The notes below the pieces were generated by a model that was given only the letters and a program-made list of their open reading frames with translations, did not search any database and was not told where the DNA came from. Of a stretch of DNA of 64,000 nt, positions 43,431 through 54,473 are shown piece by piece; the first letter of the stretch is position 1, and every line of letters begins with the position of its first letter. The stretch comes from Vandiemenella viatica (Eukaryota; Arthropoda; Insecta; Orthoptera; Morabidae): contig CM061920.1 of the NCBI GenBank assembly GCA_031002005.1, positions 105,955,447 to 106,019,446 on the forward strand. Direction: 5' to 3'. Position numbers and translations under genes: made by a program.

Positions 43431-43549
43431 TAATAAAGCATTTTTTCCCAAAGTATAGTAAATAAATAAATATATAGTGTATCTCAAACGCTAAATCCAG
43501 TGCCACCCAGTATTAATGGCAGCGGGAATACATTAATGCCGCTAAGGCA

Positions 43550-43552
<3 letters not shown>

Positions 43553-43585
<33 letters not shown>
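43553..43585. repeat. T homopolymer
   Basis: An uninterrupted run of about 30 T residues, possibly a poly(A) tail of a minus-strand insertion. Confidence 0.95.
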
Positions 43586-43591
<6 letters not shown>

Positions 43592-43611
43592 GAAAAGAAA
43601 CCGCTCCGTTG

Positions 43612-44412
43612 TGTAACATCCCTGCTTCGTCTTCTTTACTTTATTTTTTTTATAACTTTTGTTTTCTTGACCCGCTTATTCCTTTGGGTACCATATTACT
43701 ATTAATAGGACTTTTTACACCATAGACTGCTCCTTAGAACCAATACACACATAAGAAATCTAAACAAGAGGTTATGATCTAGGAGAACTACAATAAAATC
43801 TGTTATTAAAACAAGCTCCACATTTATTATTACTTTAAACATGAACACATTAATTGACTAATAGAATCTTCACAAACTTAATATTCTTTGCTTCCAAATA
43901 AGTTTAGCTATATTATCCTTTATCAACTTTGAGAATTCTCCTTACAAAAACACACATTTATTTTAGCACCGCGCGTATATGGCAGAATAGATTAAACGCA
44001 AGGAGAGAGAGTACAACTTATCTTACTTGAAGCATAGCAAAGTTATTTTCATGGCGCAGCTTCGCCACAGACTAACTGGTCCGCACTGAACAGACTGAGA
44101 CAGCAAACTGAGACTGAGCGACTGAAAGTGAATTCACGTGCGTTAGGCTTTTTAAAACAACCCGTCTAACGGTATTCTTAAGCGGGCGCCAACCATCGGG
44201 TTTCTCTTTCGTCCAGCTCAAGAGGGAGCTGCCACCCTCGACAAACAAGCCTGAGGGGCTCAGTATAGCACCTCTGGCTTATGAGCACTACTGTACAAAA
44301 AGCAGAGAGCTAAGCCTCTTTCTTCCCTGACAAGCGCGAGTTTATTTTCTACATTTGGCTGGCCGCCGCTTGGGTCAGGGCGCCGCCTGAGAGTCTGGCA
44401 AATGACGTCACA
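43612..44412 (-). mobile_element. Candidate solo LTR
   Basis: The segment starts TGTAACATC and ends GACGTCACA. The ends are imperfect inverted repeats of the TG...CA type (seven of nine positions match). On the minus strand an AATAAA-type signal lies near the 3' end (43640). The U3-like half (44170-44400) is GC-richer. No primer-binding site, polypurine tract or flanking 4-6 bp duplication was found (left flank CGTTG, right flank GCGTC), and no partner LTR occurs in the window. It separates the ORF1 and RT relics. Confidence 0.3.
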
Positions 44413-44574
44413 GCGTCACCCTGCCAGAATCCTTAATGGCTGCCGCATGTACTTAGCTTCTAAAATGACTTTAATAACAGCTTTTCCTTATTCCATTACA
44501 TTTCTTCTCTTTCCCAATATACTAAATACTGCTGTTCACCACTTCCTCTTTATTAATCCCGTAATATTACAGTT

Positions 44575-44960
44575 GCCATCAGACTGTGCACGTCACTGTT
44601 CAGACCAGTACTGGAATATGCTGCAGTGGTATGGTGAAATAATGCCACAATATTCATCAAAAAACTACAGACGGTTCATAATCGGGCCATCCGATTTGCG
44701 TACAAACCACCATAAGATACGACCACCGCTGTACTATACGAATTAAGCGGACTACAAACAATGAAGTAGCGGTTTGTAAAACCAGCAACCAAATTCTACG
44801 AGATGTGAGCGCAGTCAGAGAACCAACTTATAGCGCGCCTAGGCTCGAGAATTCGTCTTAACGGTAACACCAGGTGGCCAGTAAACTCATCCAATAAAAT
44901 AACAACCCGGAACTGACAACTCTCAAGATGCAACACCGGTGATGAATACTAACAATAAAT
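44575..44960 (+). pseudogene. RT C-terminal relic, jockey-like
   Basis: Conceptual translation gives LCTSLFRPVLEYAAVVW, a stop, HIKKLQ-like KKLQTVHNRAIRFAYKPP, TTTAVLYELSGLQTMK and ATKFYEM. Then comes LIARLGSRIRLNGNTRWPV. This is the region after the RT core in jockey-type ORF2 proteins. At least four stops leave no usable frame, so the 114-codon frame at 44402-44746 is not the real coding register. Confidence 0.7.
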
Positions 44961-45677
44961 AACTGGAAGGAGATACGACCAATCGCTAAAGCTTCCCCTC
45001 TCTCCAGATGAAGACCTTATGGTCACTTCGTTACCGCTAGTGCTCTTTTGTCTTGCTCCGTGGCTGTCTGTTATTCTATGTCCTTCGATACAAACAGACA
45101 TAATTAGCGATTGAGCTTCTCAACCAGTTACTGACTTTTTAATGTAAAAGTGAGCGAATAAATAATGTGAAATAGCGTAGGAGATTTAAATTTTAGACTC
45201 CAGCAATATCATGGCCACCACTTGGAATAATCTGTGATATTTGTGTAGCAAGATGTATTGTGTTCACCCTAATTTTTTTTCCTTGCTCCAGCGCCGTTCC
45301 CTTCCTCCCTGTTGAATTTCTTCAACTGTCTCAAAAATGTCGGAGATTCTTTTAAACGATAAAAAGTTCTGTTTTCCAGCCTGCTCGAATTCACTTCCGT
45401 TTTCAAATTAAACGCGTCAGAATCTGAATTAGTTTATCTCACAACAATCATGTCACCGTTTCGTTTCTTTACAGTAAACGACAAAACAAAATGGTACTAA
45501 ATTATTGTGTAACACATAAACAATACAGAATCAATTTGGTAAACTAAGGCACTCAGTATTTAAAGAATTGATGACTGGATCATCTTCATTACGTACTTGG
45601 CATAAACGATAAAAATATCTGCAGTTTTTCCATCGATTTCTCGCGCACTTATAAAATTCATAATGGGGATCCTCTAA
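44961..45677. other. No gene recognised
   Basis: AT-rich spacer; may include the 3' untranslated region of the preceding relic. Confidence 0.4.
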
Positions 45678-45688
45678 TAAGAAGGCTT

Positions 45689-45690
<2 letters not shown>

Positions 45691-45723
<33 letters not shown>

Positions 45724-45938
45724 TGCTTAACGTCTCTTAACAGCGAGGTCTTTAGAGACGGGAAAGGATGGGGGGCAAGGAATTCGTCCATGGCCTTTTG
45801 AAGGAAGCAGCCCGGCATTTGCCTGGAGTGATTTGGGCAACCATGGAAAACCCAAATCTGGATGCCTGGACGGGGATTCGAACCGGCGTCCTCCCGAATG
45901 CGAGGCCTGAACGCTAACCGTTACACCACCATTCTCGG
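45691..45938 (-). mobile_element. SINE-1, full-length copy with target duplication
   Basis: Minus-strand copy with a T-run of 30 at 45691-45720, the central domain, B-box GGTTCGAATCCCC (on the minus strand) and 5' end ACCGAGAATGGTGGTGTAAC. A perfect 13-bp duplication TAAGAAGGCTTGG flanks it (45678-45690, 45939-45951). The long pure tail and perfect duplication indicate one of the youngest insertions here. Its sequence is closest to the 24.1 kb copy. Confidence 0.96.
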
Positions 45939-45951
45939 TAAGAAGGCTTGG

Positions 45952-47170
45952 GATTAATATGTCTCCTGTCACTTTTGACTATCATTTTTATACAGAAAGT
46001 AGGCATGCTGATATTGGTAGGCAAAGCCAGAAGAATTAGGGAGATCAAAGATTATTTTCATCGACGCGCGTTAGTAACCCTATTTCGAAGTTTTTCGGTC
46101 AGAGCTGGCAGTAAAAATTAAGCCATTGCGTTCGCCAAATGTAGAGGGGTCGTTAGAATACGAAAACATACATATACCAGATTACTTCATCACGTAAACA
46201 ACTAACGTGTAAAACAGATGTTGCCAAGTCAGGTATATTATTTTAAATTAGTTTTAGATATGCTCAGGAAAGCGTATTTTGTTGATTGTAATGATTTGAC
46301 ACTTCTTCCCACTGTAACATCCCTATTAGTTTCAATCAGTTTCTATAGTCAAAATGTTTACCAAGCAATTTAACATGCTCTTATGGAGTTAGATAATTTT
46401 AAAACATACTAGGCATTTGTAACGAAACATTTATTTCATTAACATTGTCAGCTGACAACTGATGCAACTATACGAATGGTAACAAATACTGATAAGGATG
46501 GTTCGTGGCTGGATTACTTAGTACAAAGAAAGATTTATATTAAGCCGAGAGTCATCATTGTTCTGCGAGACACTATACTTCTTGAGCAGAGGAAACCTCT
46601 ACATGGTCTCAGCTGTGTCTATTGATGAATAGGCGACAATCTGACAATAGCGCGAGTCTCTGCTAGCAGCGCGAACGGAACGCACACTACACAAAATGTT
46701 GGACCGCAGGATTTGATGTGATTGGCGGGCAGTTTTAAAGCATTATGGCTGGACTGATCTGCTGCTTACGAGCTATTTTGTTGCATTGTAATGAGTCAAT
46801 TCTCTCTAATTACCGTTCATCCAGGACAGGTGACAAGTTTGCATTAGGCAATTAGTTATGGGAAAATATGGAGGGTATGACATTAATTTTTTAAAAAAAG
46901 TCAGTTGTGCATTATTAATTTCACATCAATTCATTTATAATCACAGTTCGACCACTAATTTAATTTATAAAGTCTGTCCCGCAAATTAGCACTGACATTC
47001 ATATTAATAAATCAATTACCATAAATGCAGCTGACATACCAGCCACTTTATCTATCTCTATATTTCACTCTACAGTGCATACAACCGATTGGAATTCACG
47101 TTTCAGGATAGGACAGAGTCAAGCAATGAAACTTGTGTAAACAGAAAGGGTATAATTACCCAGTTTTGTT
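45952..47170. other. No gene recognised
   Basis: AT-rich with no ORF of note. Confidence 0.45.
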
Positions 47171-47172
47171 GT

Positions 47173-47425
47173 TATTAATTTAATTGAAATGAAGCACACG
47201 CTCCGGTAAAATTCACTTAGTCATCTAATTACTCCATTATTATTTTTTAAATTATTTTATATAATTTTAGTGTTAAATTAATCTCCCATCTACTTTTGCG
47301 ATTTCCGAATTTTAATTTTAAATTCCTTCGGCGTTTTTTGTCAAATTATTCATCATTTCACTTGGTAATTTGTTCCAATCTCTGACATCCCTAACCACAA
47401 AAGAAAAGTTTCTCACTCATTAACG
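47173..47425 (-). mobile_element. LINE-B 3' end, strongly diverged copy
   Basis: On the minus strand it matches 13228-13435: TTAATTTAATTGAAATGAAG near the tail, CAAATTATTCATCATTTCAC, the CTTGGTAATTTGTTCC block, CTGACATCCCTAACCA and AAAGAAAAGTTTCTCAC, with an extra AT-rich insertion in the middle. No RT coding remains. Confidence 0.75.
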
Positions 47426-49313
47426 TTTTTCACATTTTAAACGAAACTTGGTTGTACATACACATTTGCAGGTTTCCGAAACGTTGATTATTGTAAAAAT
47501 AGGAGAAATTAAAAATTATCTGTGCATCAAATAAAAAGGGGAGTATACATAACTAATTTTCGAAAATTTCACTAAGAAGTTGTTTGAAAGTGACAAAAAA
47601 AATTTAAGGAAAATAGTTGCAAATCGAAAATGAGTATATGTCCTTTGACTTTTATCAGCAAAGGAATCTTGTCACATGATTAAAAACGCATTGGATCTGT
47701 AACTTTAGTTTAATATTCAATTTCAAATATATTAATTAATAAAGATTATCTACAATTTTAAAAATAATCTTTATATGTAGTAGATGTCCCGTAAAGGTCA
47801 GAATTTGAATATCAAAGCTACAATAGACTGTGAAAAGTTTTGTAGCACTGTTCTTTCCCATTTGTTTTCGTATCTAGTGACTGGGAAATAAAACTTATGC
47901 TGATGCGATTTTTAACTTATAATTTACGGGAATAAACATTTCGAACTTTATTTTTAGAGTAATATAAATAATCTTTTATTAATACCGCTGTCTGGAGCTC
48001 TGATTCAGAATGAAAGTAATACTTGAAGCTACCTACGACCTACCTGTTATCAAACCAAACGGATGTTCGGCCATGGCTGTTTCTGCTGTTTTAGAACGGC
48101 AGCAGATCACAATCAGTCGAACAAAACTACGTCGTTCACGCAACCTAGTATTAGACATGTCCCATTATAATTTGTTGCCAAGATCGATTTATATCGCAAA
48201 AATTGGATGGGTCGCAGCTATATAAAGCGAATTAATGGTGTTTCGTAATGCCTGATTTATAGCATTTGCGCGTAGCTCTATAACTTCAGAGCACACATAG
48301 TCTGTGATTTGTAGTTGTGTTTATTGCCACGCAAACAGGGAAACAATAATTTCTTTTGAGCAGATACTAAACGAATCGCTCACTTAACTGTAATTAAACG
48401 TCTGGCGCTGAGCTAGTTGTTTTGAATCAATCCTTCTACAGTAAAACGTTAGACAAAATATACTAGGGTAGTATTCCTTTGCCTTCCACATTGATGAAAG
48501 TGTATTTATGTGTATATAGTTTTGTATTGAAGGCTGTAATGTGTGTTTGTGTGTATGTTCAGGATAATGTGTCGTCTGTGTTGCGAATCAATGAAAGATA
48601 GAAGAAAGAAGAGGGTGAAATCCTCATCTGATAGACTGTTCACCATCAACTTCGTAGTGGTTTGGCACCTAACCCAGGGCTTTGGGGCATAATCGTGTGA
48701 AATCAAATTGTAACATATAAATGTTTGGCTGCGGATTTTACCGCTCTATCACTTTATTAGTAAAAATGTTGTTAAGACCTCGGTACATCAATTTCGATGA
48801 TATTTGTATTCGTATCTACTGATACAGGGAAAACTTTAGTCATTTAGTTATCAACTGACTTTGTCTATTATAACTACAAGTTATTTTACTATAATAACAA
48901 GAATTGTTCTTTACTGTTTCCAGTTCACTGTTAGATAATTTTTATTTCTTCAAATGGTATACTTCTTGTCTATTGCAGATAAACTGAACTTGCAAACGTA
49001 ACAAGTTTGGATATGTTAATGTCAAATGGGATTGTAAATAGCTTCCTCTTATACTCGAACAATTTGGTGCAGAAACTATAGATTTGACAACAACTGAAAA
49101 ACCAATATCAGAACACTAGTCAGGCCAGGTTGGTAAGTAATGTCTGAAGAAACATTTGTGACATAATCATAACTTTAAGCACATACAGGTTCAACAATCC
49201 TTTCTTGATGATGTTAAATATATGAACTTTGTTTTAAATAGAACCTGGTATAGCTTTTACTATCTCTGAAATCTGAAATAAATTCCTTCAACGTCTATGT
49301 ATTGGCTTGTAAC
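47426..49313. other. No gene recognised
   Basis: About 1.9 kb AT-rich; small frames at 48010-48225 and 48506-48706 are unsupported. A short GT-rich tract lies near 48500-48560. Confidence 0.45.
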
Positions 49314-49314
49314 T

Positions 49315-49613
49315 AGTGTTGCCCAAAATCGGTCTTGGTCTTGCAGTCTTGGTCTTGGTCTTGCATTTTTGCAAGACCAAGACCAAGACCAGGTGAATTG
49401 ATGCAAGACCAAGACCAAGACTGGCCAAGTCTCGTCTTGTTCTTGCATTTGGGCAACACTAATGTTGCCCAAAATCGGTTTTGGTCTTGCAGTCTTGGTC
49501 TTGGTCTTGCATTTTTGCAAGACCAAGACCAAGACCAAGACCAGGTGTATTGATGCAAGACCAAGACCAAGACTGGCCAAGTCTCGTCTTGTTCTTGCAT
49601 TTGGGCAACACTA
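49315..49613. mobile_element. Tandem dimer of a palindromic MITE-like unit (146 bp)
   Basis: Two head-to-tail units, offset 146 bp. Each starts (GTG)TTGCCCAAA and ends TTTGGGCAACACTA, so each has inverted ends of 10-13 bp. The interior is almost wholly GGTCTT repeats followed by complementary AAGACC repeats around GCATTTTTGCAAG, giving a second long hairpin. The second unit has one extra AAGACC repeat. No ORF is real: the long frames on both strands are readings of the hexamer repeat (SWSW and KTKT strings). Confidence 0.88.
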
Positions 49614-52600
49614 CTTGTAACGAAGAGAAAGTGAAGTATTGTACACATTGCAGACCTCTAAAAGGAGTACAATTAGGGTGACTACAAACGATTTAAGTGC
49701 CTGTGGACAAGCTTAGAACTAATCTTGTTAAATCGAGATTAGAAATTTGAACTAATGGTGATCACAATACCACAAACTAATATGAGATTGAATTTGTATT
49801 CTTAATAAACAATGCCACTCCTTTGTACCTCGCAAATGATTAAATATTACTCCTCCTTCTGTCTCCAGTAAATAGTAATATGAGTGTTTTTATTTCACTT
49901 CTTCTGTGTGCAGTGTGGCGAGAGAATAAAGAATAATCACTAAGAAGGGATTGTATGTTTCAAATGTAACTCGATTTTCACGAAATTAGTATCATAACAA
50001 GGAAACTACTAGTAATACAATTACCTCAATTGGTTTTTCTAATATCTCTCGTAACCTACTACCCTACCAAAACATTTGTCAGCCATAGACGGCGGCAACA
50101 AGTAAAAAAAATCGTGCAATTTCACCCAAAAAATGTCCCAATCTACATAAAAACATAAGTTTCCAAAGACATTTTGAAAATTTGTTTATCAATACGTCAT
50201 TAGAATTTAGAATAATCAACGTCCCCCACCTTTTGTCGATCCAGAGAATTTTGCTGAAAGATAGTAACATTGTGAGAAATATTAATTTGTTCCAATTAAC
50301 GTTTGTATACTAGGATTTTGAAAGCAATTATACTGAAATAGAAACATTAAATTTTTTCAATTTATATGATTTCGGTGACTAAAACGAAACATTCAAAAAA
50401 ACAATAAAAGTTCCAGTGAAGAAATTTTGGGGCATGGGGGAAATGATCAGAATACAACGATCTGCTAAAGCTATTGTCCATTCTGCTGGTGCGATTGAAG
50501 ATGTGAAAGAAGTGCGCCAGGAATTATAAATACATTAATCGTACGTTGAAAATTAAGAATATTGATAGCACAAATTTATAAACACACTCCGGAATTCAAG
50601 GGTAGAAAGAAACGTTTAGAATTACATAACAAGAAGAATGAAAACATTCAAGGTCACATTCTGAGACACACCATCTTGTACATATGTTAATAAAATATAT
50701 ATAAAAAAAAATTGTGGTGAGTTTTTTATTGTTTTGAGCTGATACTTTACGTTACAGATTTTAATAAAGCAAAGAAGCAAAAGTATTTCTCTTTTTTGGA
50801 ACGATTCTAGCTTGGAGAAGATCTATACTTAAAGAATACCCTATTATCAAAGCAGAATACTACGATCCTATTATAGTTGTAGATTGTTGTGATTTAAAAA
50901 AAGGCCTAGGATTTGTCCTTTAAAATTAGTGCTACACATTGAGAATTAAGTAATTAACAACGTTGATTCAATTAACAATTTGCTGCACGGTAAGAATGCT
51001 AGTTTAAATGCAATGTGGATTAAATGATTGATAGCAGAACTGCACATTAAATGAAATTTAGGGAGTTAAGGTACAGAATTCACTATAATATTAAGTATTT
51101 CAACAAGTTCAAAAAAAAAAATAAGAAAAATTGGATCATAAAACTACTGAGCAACGATCCAGAAGCATCTAAATTGACAAAATTTCTATTGAAAATTTCT
51201 TTTAATTTAATAATGAAATCAGTATATCGAATTAATATTCTTTTATACTGCTGAAACGAAAGCAAAATAAAAAAAATCATAAATTTAATAACGCCAATAA
51301 CTAGTAGGTATCAGGATAACACACGCATTGATCATTAAGAAAGGAAGTAACAAGAAATTATGTCACTTTTTCCACCCACTATTTATGTCTGATCATATAG
51401 TAAAACTTCATAAGTTTCTTATTCAGCTTAGTCAAAGCAAATTACCTAACAAAAATTTTCTCATCGGACGTCTACCGACAAATTCGTTAGATAAGAATAA
51501 AATACTGTACACTTGTTTGTTATATTGACTATATTGTGAAGTTAAGATTGTTCAAACTCAATTAACCATTTATTCAAGCCAATACTAGATGAAAGGCTGT
51601 GCAAAGTAATAAACTATCCTAAAAACAAAATTAAGGACCCGAGGCAAGTGTCAAAACTATACTGGTGGATACCGTCAGGAAAGCGTCCCAGGAATATGTT
51701 GACAGAATTTACGCTGGAATTGATAACGTTATGGGCTTTGATTGTGCGGATGATATGATGCTACACGAACGTATAAGGGGTTAAACAGCTATACGAAGAA
51801 AATAGGGCTTTACGATAGAAAAACAAGGATAGAGTGACTGCAAATGTGTCGGAAAAAAGCTGCAGCAAACAGAAGACAACAGACGTATGCCCTTTCTTCA
51901 AAGGATTTCTCGTTCTTTCGACACTAGGTATGAATTTTCTCTGAAGATACAAACCTGAAATAAATGTTACTATAGTCTCACTCCAAAGCTCAAATCACGA
52001 AGACGACCACTACAGTTCAAAATCCGATGGCGTAACATATTAATCGCAAGTATTGTGTCATATGACTTGGAGTGTCCCGAAACAGGTTTGCAATAACCAC
52101 TTCATTTTCGAGCGGATGTAATTGCAGATGATGTTTGATGATAAAAAGATAGGTACCTGTGGAGATTGCCGGATACCACACAATCACAAGCTGCAAGAAC
52201 TGCATAAGGATCTGAACATCATGTGTGTCAAGAGAAGCAAATGCCTCGTGTGGGATCAGCATGTTATTCGGATTAACATGTATAGGTAACTCGGCAGGTT
52301 ACTTCATTTTATTCCTACGTAAAGAGACCACTGAGTAGGTCGCAAAAAAAGACGGAGCAATGGACTTCGAGAGGAGTCGATGCAAATCTGCATAGAGATT
52401 GGCTGGCTGCGGGGAGCTGGGAACAGGACGCTGTGGAGGAGATACGTTGCCTGCACTTACTCTCCTTCCCAGCACTTCTCCGTTGCTATGCAGGATTCGC
52501 TTTCCCTGTGTCATCCGGCATTTCGCAGATCTTGTGTGGAGTAGCATCCTACTACCTATCCCACGTGCGATAGAATCTAGATATACTTGTCTTCCTCCAT

Positions 52601-52625
52601 ATGTTTTATGAGTGATCTGTGATTT
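49614..52625. other. No gene recognised; faint RT-like traces
   Basis: About 3 kb AT-rich. Near 50435-50510 the plus strand reads IRIQRSAKAIVHSAGA, vaguely like the C-terminal QKRAIR block of some RTs. Near 51660-51700 it reads PSGKRPRNMLTEF, vaguely like another RT C-terminus. Neither is strong enough to call. Confidence 0.35.
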
Positions 52626-52627
52626 GG

Positions 52628-52872
52628 ATGATTTTTAAGGGATTTACGGCTGATCTTCATCAAGGCCATTAGAGCATAGAGAGGACTGGAACAAGCAGCG
52701 GGTAGATATTCTACCACGTCCATTTGAAGTAACCACATTGGAATTAGCCTATAGCAATTTTTTCGAAATCAACGAAAACCGAAATCAGCATGGTAGAACC
52801 GGGAACCGAAATCGAGTTTTCCCGAATGCCAGGACCCAACATTAATCTTTCACCCACCAGGCTCGGTAGACA
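52628..52872 (-). mobile_element. SINE-1 copy, old and diverged
   Basis: On the minus strand the 5' end ACCGAGCCTGGTGGGTGAAA, CATTCGGGAAAAC and GGTTCTACC correspond to the SINE-1 head, though the B-box is badly damaged. The distal end retains TTTACGGCTGATCTTCATC and GGCCATTAGAGCATAGAG, matching the CTCTAATG-GACG-TAAA tail region. No poly(A) survives. Confidence 0.6.
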
Positions 52873-53159
52873 AGCGCAGGTTTTGTCTGTGTAGCTTGTA
52901 ATTTGTGATGTAGGAAGTGAGAATTCACCTAAATAATAACGTGAAATTGTGCCAAAAACGTATTCCGGTGTTTCGTAGTCTATTTCATCCGAAAGAGACA
53001 GAGTCGATATTTGTGGCAGCTTGAGTGTCAGTGACCATGTCGTTCGTACCATAAGTTTATATTTATATTCGTTTACTTTTACGTGACCGGAAATTTATGT
53101 TAGACCAATTGAATATCAAACCCAAATGGTAGTTACTATTTCCAGGCTGTTATTATTAA
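52873..53159. other. No gene recognised
   Basis: The 102-codon minus-strand frame at 52744-53052 partly overlaps the old SINE-1 and has no domain. Confidence 0.4.
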
Positions 53160-53161
53160 TA

Positions 53162-54471
53162 CAGGGTGCGGCAGCATAACTTCCTTTTTTCAAAATCTAA
53201 TAAAACTCGTTGTGTGAATAAGGATTTTTTATATATATACAATGTAGGCACATACATAAAGTTTTGTTTTACTTAGATTTGAAGATCAAATCAGGTAAGT
53301 GACGTCCCCCATTCTACACATACTGAGTAAACCGATTTCTGGTGTTTGTCATGACTCTTGCCGGCATAACAGGCGTTATGTTGGCAATTTCTTAATGGAT
53401 GTTGGTCTTCAAGTCTTGAAGGGCCCTTGGACGGTTCACATAACCACGGGAGTTCAAAAAACTCCATAGAAAAAAATCAAAATTGGTTAAATCGGGAGAG
53501 CGGGCCGGGCACTCCAAATGGCCACTAATTGAGATAAGGTACTCTGGGAAGTGTTCCCTCAAAACAGCCGTCAATTCTCTCGAAGTGTGTGCCGTTGCAC
53601 CGTCTTAGAACCAAGGATCCCATAAGTCCAACTCATCTAGCCGTGGGTAAAAAAAATCCTTTAACATGTTTACATACCGGTCAAAATTCACTGTCACTGT
53701 GACTTCATTTTCCTCAAAGAACCAGAGACCAATAATTCCACCTGAGGAAATTGCACACCACACTGTGACTTTAGGTGAATGCAAAGGCCTTTCATGCAGT
53801 TGTTGAGGATTGGTGTCAGCCCAGTAGCGCATGTTTTGTTTGTTGACGGATCCACACAAATGAAAATGGGCGTCACCACTAAAAAAAAAAAAAAAACAAT
53901 TGCGTCCTCAGGAACATCTTCCAGAAGAACCTCACACGCGTTCCTCCGAAAATTGAAGTCACGTTCAGAAAGTTCCTGCACAATCGCCATCTTGTATGGA
54001 TGGAAATGAAGATTATCATGAAGAATTCTCCCACAGAACGATCGGAAATTCCAAGGGCAGACAAATGTTTCCACGCAGACTGCAGTGGTGATCGCAACAA
54101 TGAAGCTCTCACTGTCTCAATGTTCTCAGGTGATCTAAAGGGCTGAGGGCCTCCAGTTCTTCTTGCAGTTTGTCTGAACGTAGTGACCCATGTAACAATT
54201 GATTTACAGTCCATGACAGGGGCCAATGGTGCTAAATTAAAGTGATTCCAAAAAGCATGCTGGGTTACGATCACAGAACATCCGCTCGAAAAGTGGGTCT
54301 CAACGGCAAACGCACGCTCCTCACTGTTCCAACGCATGATGTCGACTGAACTGTGTCGGTACAAAACTATATAGTCACGCCTCCCGAACAAGGCTACTAT
54401 CGCTGCGCTACGATATCAACCAACTGAATGGCGTGCATTTTAAAAAAGGAAGTTATGCTGCCGCACCCTGT
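53162..54471 (-). mobile_element. IS630-Tc1-mariner transposon with DD41D spacing, inactivated
   Basis: Termini CAGGGTGCGGCAGCATAACT and its complement are inverted over 29 bp without mismatch (through CTTCC and a run of six T). TA flanks both ends (53160-53161 and 54472-54473). The 1310-bp element carries one minus-strand transposase gene broken in several places. Perfect ends show that it is complete in extent. Confidence 0.93.
53279..54391 (-). pseudogene. DD41D-type transposase, frameshifted and with catalytic loss
   Basis: The N-terminal frame (54391-53990) has MRWNSEERAFAVETHF, a helix-turn-helix region and PENIETVRASLLRSP. The register shifts after SDRSVG near 54020 into RILHDNLHFHPYKMAIVQEL, and again at a 16-base homopolymer (53881-53896) into HLCGSVNKQNMRYWAD. 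The first catalytic Asp appears replaced: SGDAHF is read where relatives have SDEAHF. A TAA at 53605-53607 lies directly before the second Asp (DGATAHTS). The third, in ARSPDLTNFDFFLW, comes 41 residues later. A further stop follows NIH near 53390. Confidence 0.88.
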
Positions 54472-54473
54472 AT

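Noticed and set aside
49260..49681. Long ORFs on both strands (up to 111 codons) with SWSW or KTKT repeats
   Set aside because: Direct translations of the GGTCTT/AAGACC hexamer repeat; not genes.
50435..51960. RT-like peptide traces (IRIQRSAKAIV and GKRPRN-type)
   Set aside because: Short, stop-rich and without the ordered motifs needed to distinguish them from chance.
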